Shown: positions 63,201-64,000 of the stretch, piece by piece
Numbering within the stretch: the first letter of the stretch is position 1
Layout: every line of letters begins with the position of its first letter
Source of the DNA: Lagopus muta
Lineage: Eukaryota > Chordata > Aves > Galliformes > Phasianidae
Assembly (NCBI RefSeq): GCF_023343835.1
Contig: NC_064434.1
Span: 18,209,505-18,273,504, forward strand
Direction: 5' to 3'
DNA: 64,000 nt
Notes under the pieces: generated by a model
The model's input: the letters and a program-made list of their open reading frames with translations, nothing else
Database searches by the model: none
What the model was told of the DNA's origin: nothing
Position numbers and translations under genes: made by a program

Positions 63201-63368
63201 GACAGTAGAAGCATCAATGAAAGAGGTTAAGCCATTGATCTGTTGTCTTGGATTTAGTGCTGATAGATTTCCAAAGAGAATACTGTGATCACCAGTGCCA
63301 CATGTAGGAGATGAGCGATAGAAGGGCAGGCAATCCATGCCTTCGGATAATGTGTCATTGGTTGTTAC
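45049..63368 (-). CDS. TPO: Thyroid peroxidase gene, 3' half (seven exons, partial)
   Basis: Haem peroxidase that oxidises iodide, iodinates thyroglobulin tyrosines and couples them to make thyroid hormone. Joining 63368-62853, 55628-55370, 54846-54676, 53230-52993, 49222-49014, 48493-48323 and 45209-45049 gives 574 residues plus TAA with no internal stop, and every internal junction has AG/GT. Domains in the partial protein: peroxidase 1 to about 455, sushi/CCP about 465-521, calcium-binding EGF 522-564. Visible key residues are the calcium loop LTSFIDAS (47-54), catalytic Arg122 and haem-linked Glu125 in GDSRSSEV, proximal His220 in [10 protein letters not shown] and Asn305 in [12 protein letters not shown]. 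The peroxidase-sushi-EGF order is diagnostic of TPO against MPO, LPO, EPX and peroxidasin. The 5' exons (signal peptide, propeptide, distal His) lie beyond the right edge. The product ends shortly after the EGF domain with no transmembrane segment, unlike mammalian TPO. Confidence 0.95.
45210..48322 (-). other. TPO intron between sushi and EGF exons
   Basis: 3.1 kb of AT-rich DNA with normal splice ends (gtatct...tttgcag). It holds a poly-T run (about 47996-48015), a 14-bp direct duplication at 48165-48192 and a pyrimidine-rich stretch at 45980-46080. A 153-codon frame at 45638-46099 on the plus strand is not recognisable. No transposon was recognised. Confidence 0.7.
48323..48493 (-). CDS. 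TPO: TPO exon: sushi/CCP domain
   Basis: 171 bases, phase 1-1, so a self-contained domain exon. The acceptor is atttgtag/AAGAAAAG and the donor GCATAG/gtatct. It encodes one complement-control-protein (sushi) module from [13 protein letters not shown] through [14 protein letters not shown] to [12 protein letters not shown]. The four framework Cys of a CCP module are present, with an extra Cys in YVYCSE giving five in all. In mammalian TPO the module lies between the peroxidase and EGF domains, as here. Confidence 0.93.
49014..49222 (-). CDS. TPO: TPO exon: end of peroxidase domain
   Basis: 209 bases. The acceptor is cctttccag/ATTTTGG and the donor CAGGAAG/gtaatt. Joining the split codon gives RFWWEN, the conserved motif of the last peroxidase helices, followed by [11 protein letters not shown] and a linker rich in Asn, Glu and Gln that leads into the sushi domain. 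A run of 18 A (on the plus strand) lies just inside the next intron, 28 bases past the donor. Confidence 0.93.
49223..52992 (-). other. TPO intron between the two C-terminal peroxidase exons
   Basis: 3.8 kb with donor gtaagt and acceptor tttccag. It contains A runs near 49308-49330 and 51201-51216 and a short AT repeat at 49934-49948. No transposable element or second gene was recognised. A 134-codon plus-strand frame at 52438-52842 has no familiar motif. Confidence 0.65.
52993..53230 (-). CDS. TPO: TPO exon: C-terminal part of peroxidase domain
   Basis: 238 bases, entering in phase 1 and leaving after two bases of a codon. The acceptor is cttatag/GTTATAATG and the strong donor GATCG/gtaagt. 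It encodes [32 protein letters not shown] and [18 protein letters not shown], all typical of the alpha-helical C-terminal half of animal haem peroxidases. No stop or frameshift interrupts it. Confidence 0.94.
53231..54675 (-). other. TPO intron, 1.4 kb
   Basis: Non-coding sequence between the 171-base and 238-base peroxidase exons, with donor gtctat and acceptor ttatag. I recognise nothing else in it. The 171-base exon is separated from the proximal-His exon by another small intron (54847-55369) that holds only an A run near 54966. Confidence 0.65.
54676..54846 (-). CDS. TPO: TPO exon: RGRDHGLP segment of the peroxidase domain
   Basis: 171 bases, phase 1 at both ends. The acceptor is tttgaag/GAGGCT and the donor CTCCCAG/gtctat. 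It encodes [18 protein letters not shown] and ends with [12 protein letters not shown], where Asn305 matches the Asn that hydrogen-bonds the proximal His in MPO. NGS (in LSNNGSLDL) is a possible glycosylation site. Its length equals that of human TPO exon 10, which is skipped in the known TPO-2 isoform. The donor gtctat is the weakest of the internal donors seen here. Because both ends are phase 1, skipping would keep the frame. Confidence 0.94.
55370..55628 (-). CDS. TPO: TPO exon: proximal haem histidine
   Basis: 259 bases, starting in phase 0 and ending after the first base of a codon. The acceptor is ccttcag/ATTATTAC and the donor GAAG/gtatgt. It begins [13 protein letters not shown], which joins cleanly to ...GALHQ of the previous exon, as in other animal haem peroxidases. 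His220 of the partial protein (codon 55485-55487) in [10 protein letters not shown] is the proximal iron ligand. The hydrophobic residues after KE in the open frame are intron read-through. Confidence 0.95.
56585..56626 (+). repeat. 21-bp tandem duplication at the CR1 5' junction
   Basis: Two identical copies of cagctcgaaaggcaaatggga minus its last base plus a (56585-56605 and 56606-56626), adding seven residues in frame. It lies exactly where the CR1 begins. Confidence 0.85.
56585..57243 (+). mobile_element. Young CR1 LINE with open C-terminal ORF2, inside a TPO intron
   Basis: 5'-truncated CR1, antisense to TPO. The frame is open from upstream of 56585 to a TGA at 57139-57141. It encodes about 180 residues of the ORF2 C-terminus ([21 protein letters not shown], then [20 protein letters not shown] and [20 protein letters not shown]), the region after the reverse transcriptase. 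A typical 3' UTR follows ('ggcaggggggttggaactac') with four GTGATTCT octamers at the end. No stop or frameshift suggests recent insertion. The endonuclease and catalytic reverse transcriptase are missing, so it cannot move on its own. Confidence 0.95.
59728..59793. repeat. Pair of small hairpins
   Basis: atttcagaga (59728-59737) pairs with tctctgaaat (59742-59751), and attcaaagag (59756-59765) pairs with ctctttgaat (59784-59793). All arms are perfect 10-mers. Confidence 0.55.
59875..60409 (-). mobile_element. Near-complete solo LTR, avian ERVL-like, in a TPO intron
   Basis: On the minus strand it starts TGTCCTTGTTACAGCTGAGA at 60409, passes a segment complementary to 'ccacccactggttgatgccc', then 'agataaaagctgtttagtag' (plus strand), and ends near 59875 after 'aatttaacccggcaagaatc'. 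This is the same general layout as an avian LTR I recognise, about 535 bases long. No target duplication is visible, and there are no internal viral genes. It lies in the same orientation as TPO. The 118-codon minus-strand frame inside it is not a gene. Confidence 0.72.
60523..60563 (+). mobile_element. Possible CR1 3'-tail relic
   Basis: 'aaaggagtcttccaacttca' followed by 'ataattctgtgattct'. Only the last 40 bases of a CR1 are recognisable. Confidence 0.55.
61920..62370 (+). repeat. Purine-rich (G/A) stretch in TPO intron
   Basis: The plus strand is strongly G/A-rich, especially 62040-62160 (several GGG and GGGG runs) and 62291-62370 (nearly pure purine). On the TPO transcript this is pyrimidine-rich. 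Confidence 0.75.
62853..63368 (-). CDS. TPO: TPO exon: peroxidase core with catalytic Arg and calcium loop
   Basis: 516 bases, phase 0 at both ends, 172 residues. The acceptor reads tatacag/GTAACA and the donor ATCAG/gtgggc. By homology with myeloperoxidase, T48, F50, D52 and S54 are calcium ligands, R122 (codon 62955-62957 is the later REHNR Arg, so R122 lies 48 bases upstream of it) is the catalytic Arg, and E125 is the Glu ester-linked to haem. The position of MPO's haem-linked Met is Val126 here, as expected outside MPO. The REHNR helix (138-142) follows. Possible N-glycosylation sites are N4, N34, N69 and N106. It corresponds to the large exon 8 of human TPO as I recall it. The open frame extends past the donor, but the residues beyond HQ are intron. 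Confidence 0.95.
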
Positions 63369-63952
63369 CTGTATAACAAAACCATAGAATTTCTGAGCTG
63401 AAGGCAACACAGATGTTCAATTAAGTTTTGCATAAGTATTTCTACCCATGGTCTCCTTTTCCAGTTGTTTCCCAGGTCTAATGTAAGGATGTGACATTCT
63501 CTAAACTCATAGAGATGGTCTTCTCTCTCCTCAGATTTAAGTGAAAAGATGTTTCAACAACTTTCAAGAAAATACAGAAATAAATTAAAACGTTTGCTCT
63601 ATTTAGATCAAATTACTGATGTTATATCTTTTGAGTAGTTCTATGCCTGAATTAGCCCATTTTCACATTTAAAATTCATCACAGAATGTATCACAGTGGA
63701 GATGTGAACATCTGGTCAAATAATGTTCTGCTGAGCACCAAATGAAACAGGAGGTTTACATGTGTACATAAAAAAGTAATGAAGAGTTTCAATGCCTGCA
63801 GTAGCATGCCATAAGAGCACTGTTTCAATACTCAATTTTAATCAGGTGACAAAACTAAAGAAGGCATACATAATTATTCACTCTGCCTTCTGCTGGTCCC
63901 ACAAGCATTCTCCTACATTATTTTATGGGTTCGGCTTTTCTTAGAAGTTTTA
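63369..63952 (-). other. Start of the next upstream TPO intron
   Basis: Intron sequence 5' of the large peroxidase exon. The acceptor tatacag ends at 63369. The intron runs off the right edge, and no further exon is visible before 64000. Confidence 0.7.
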
Positions 63953-64000
63953 AATCATAGTTATAGAGACTTTCGAGTTGGAAGAGACACTTCTCTCCTG
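63953..64000 (-). mobile_element. CR1 LINE 3' tail at the right edge
   Basis: 'aatcatagttatagagactt' then 'cgagttggaagagacac', the reverse complement of a CR1 3' end. It is cut by the window edge. Confidence 0.65.

Noticed and set aside
63384-63420. 'catagaatttctgagctgaa', possible minus-strand CR1 tail next to the large exon
   Set aside because: Too short and too divergent to call.
1-64000. CRISPR arrays, operons, toxin-antitoxin or phage-type systems
   Set aside because: The window is vertebrate chromosomal DNA with introns and LINEs; nothing of this kind is present.

Overview
The window looks like a piece of a bird genome. It is AT-rich, gene-poor vertebrate DNA. About twenty copies or fragments of the avian CR1 LINE are present, with the typical 3' end of imperfect ATTCTRTG repeats. 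There are also four LTR-type insertions and no SINEs that I recognise. I cannot name the species from sequence alone.

The only protein-coding gene I can support is the 3' half of thyroid peroxidase (TPO) on the minus strand. Seven exons run from 63368 down to 45049. Each has AG/GT junctions in compatible phases, apart from the 3' end of the last one, and together they give an uninterrupted 574-residue C-terminal part. It carries the haem-peroxidase domain (calcium loop, catalytic Arg, haem-linked Glu, proximal His), one sushi/CCP domain and one calcium-binding EGF domain. The exons for the signal peptide, propeptide and distal His lie beyond the right edge. TPO iodinates and couples tyrosines of thyroglobulin at the apical membrane of thyroid cells.

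The most notable point is the 3' end of TPO. The EGF exon has no GT donor where one is expected (AT stands there). It reads on for eight codons to a TAA, followed by two AATAAA signals within 155 bases. No transmembrane exon was recognised further downstream. The gene model in this window therefore predicts a TPO without a membrane anchor, unless an unusual splice is used or the site is a variant or assembly error.

Layout: 1-335 CR1 endonuclease fragment (minus); 336-44897 non-coding DNA with CR1 relics, a complete 568-bp solo LTR with target duplication (9114-9681), a 22-copy TGTTG array (13603-13712), an ERVL-like LTR (about 27395-28352), an LTR piece invaded by AT repeats (42066-42470) and a nested CR1 cluster (42733-43760); 44898-63368 TPO, whose introns hold a young CR1 (56585-57243) and another LTR (59875-60409); 63369-64000 the next TPO intron. 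I found no bacterial-type systems, CRISPR arrays, tRNAs or rRNAs.
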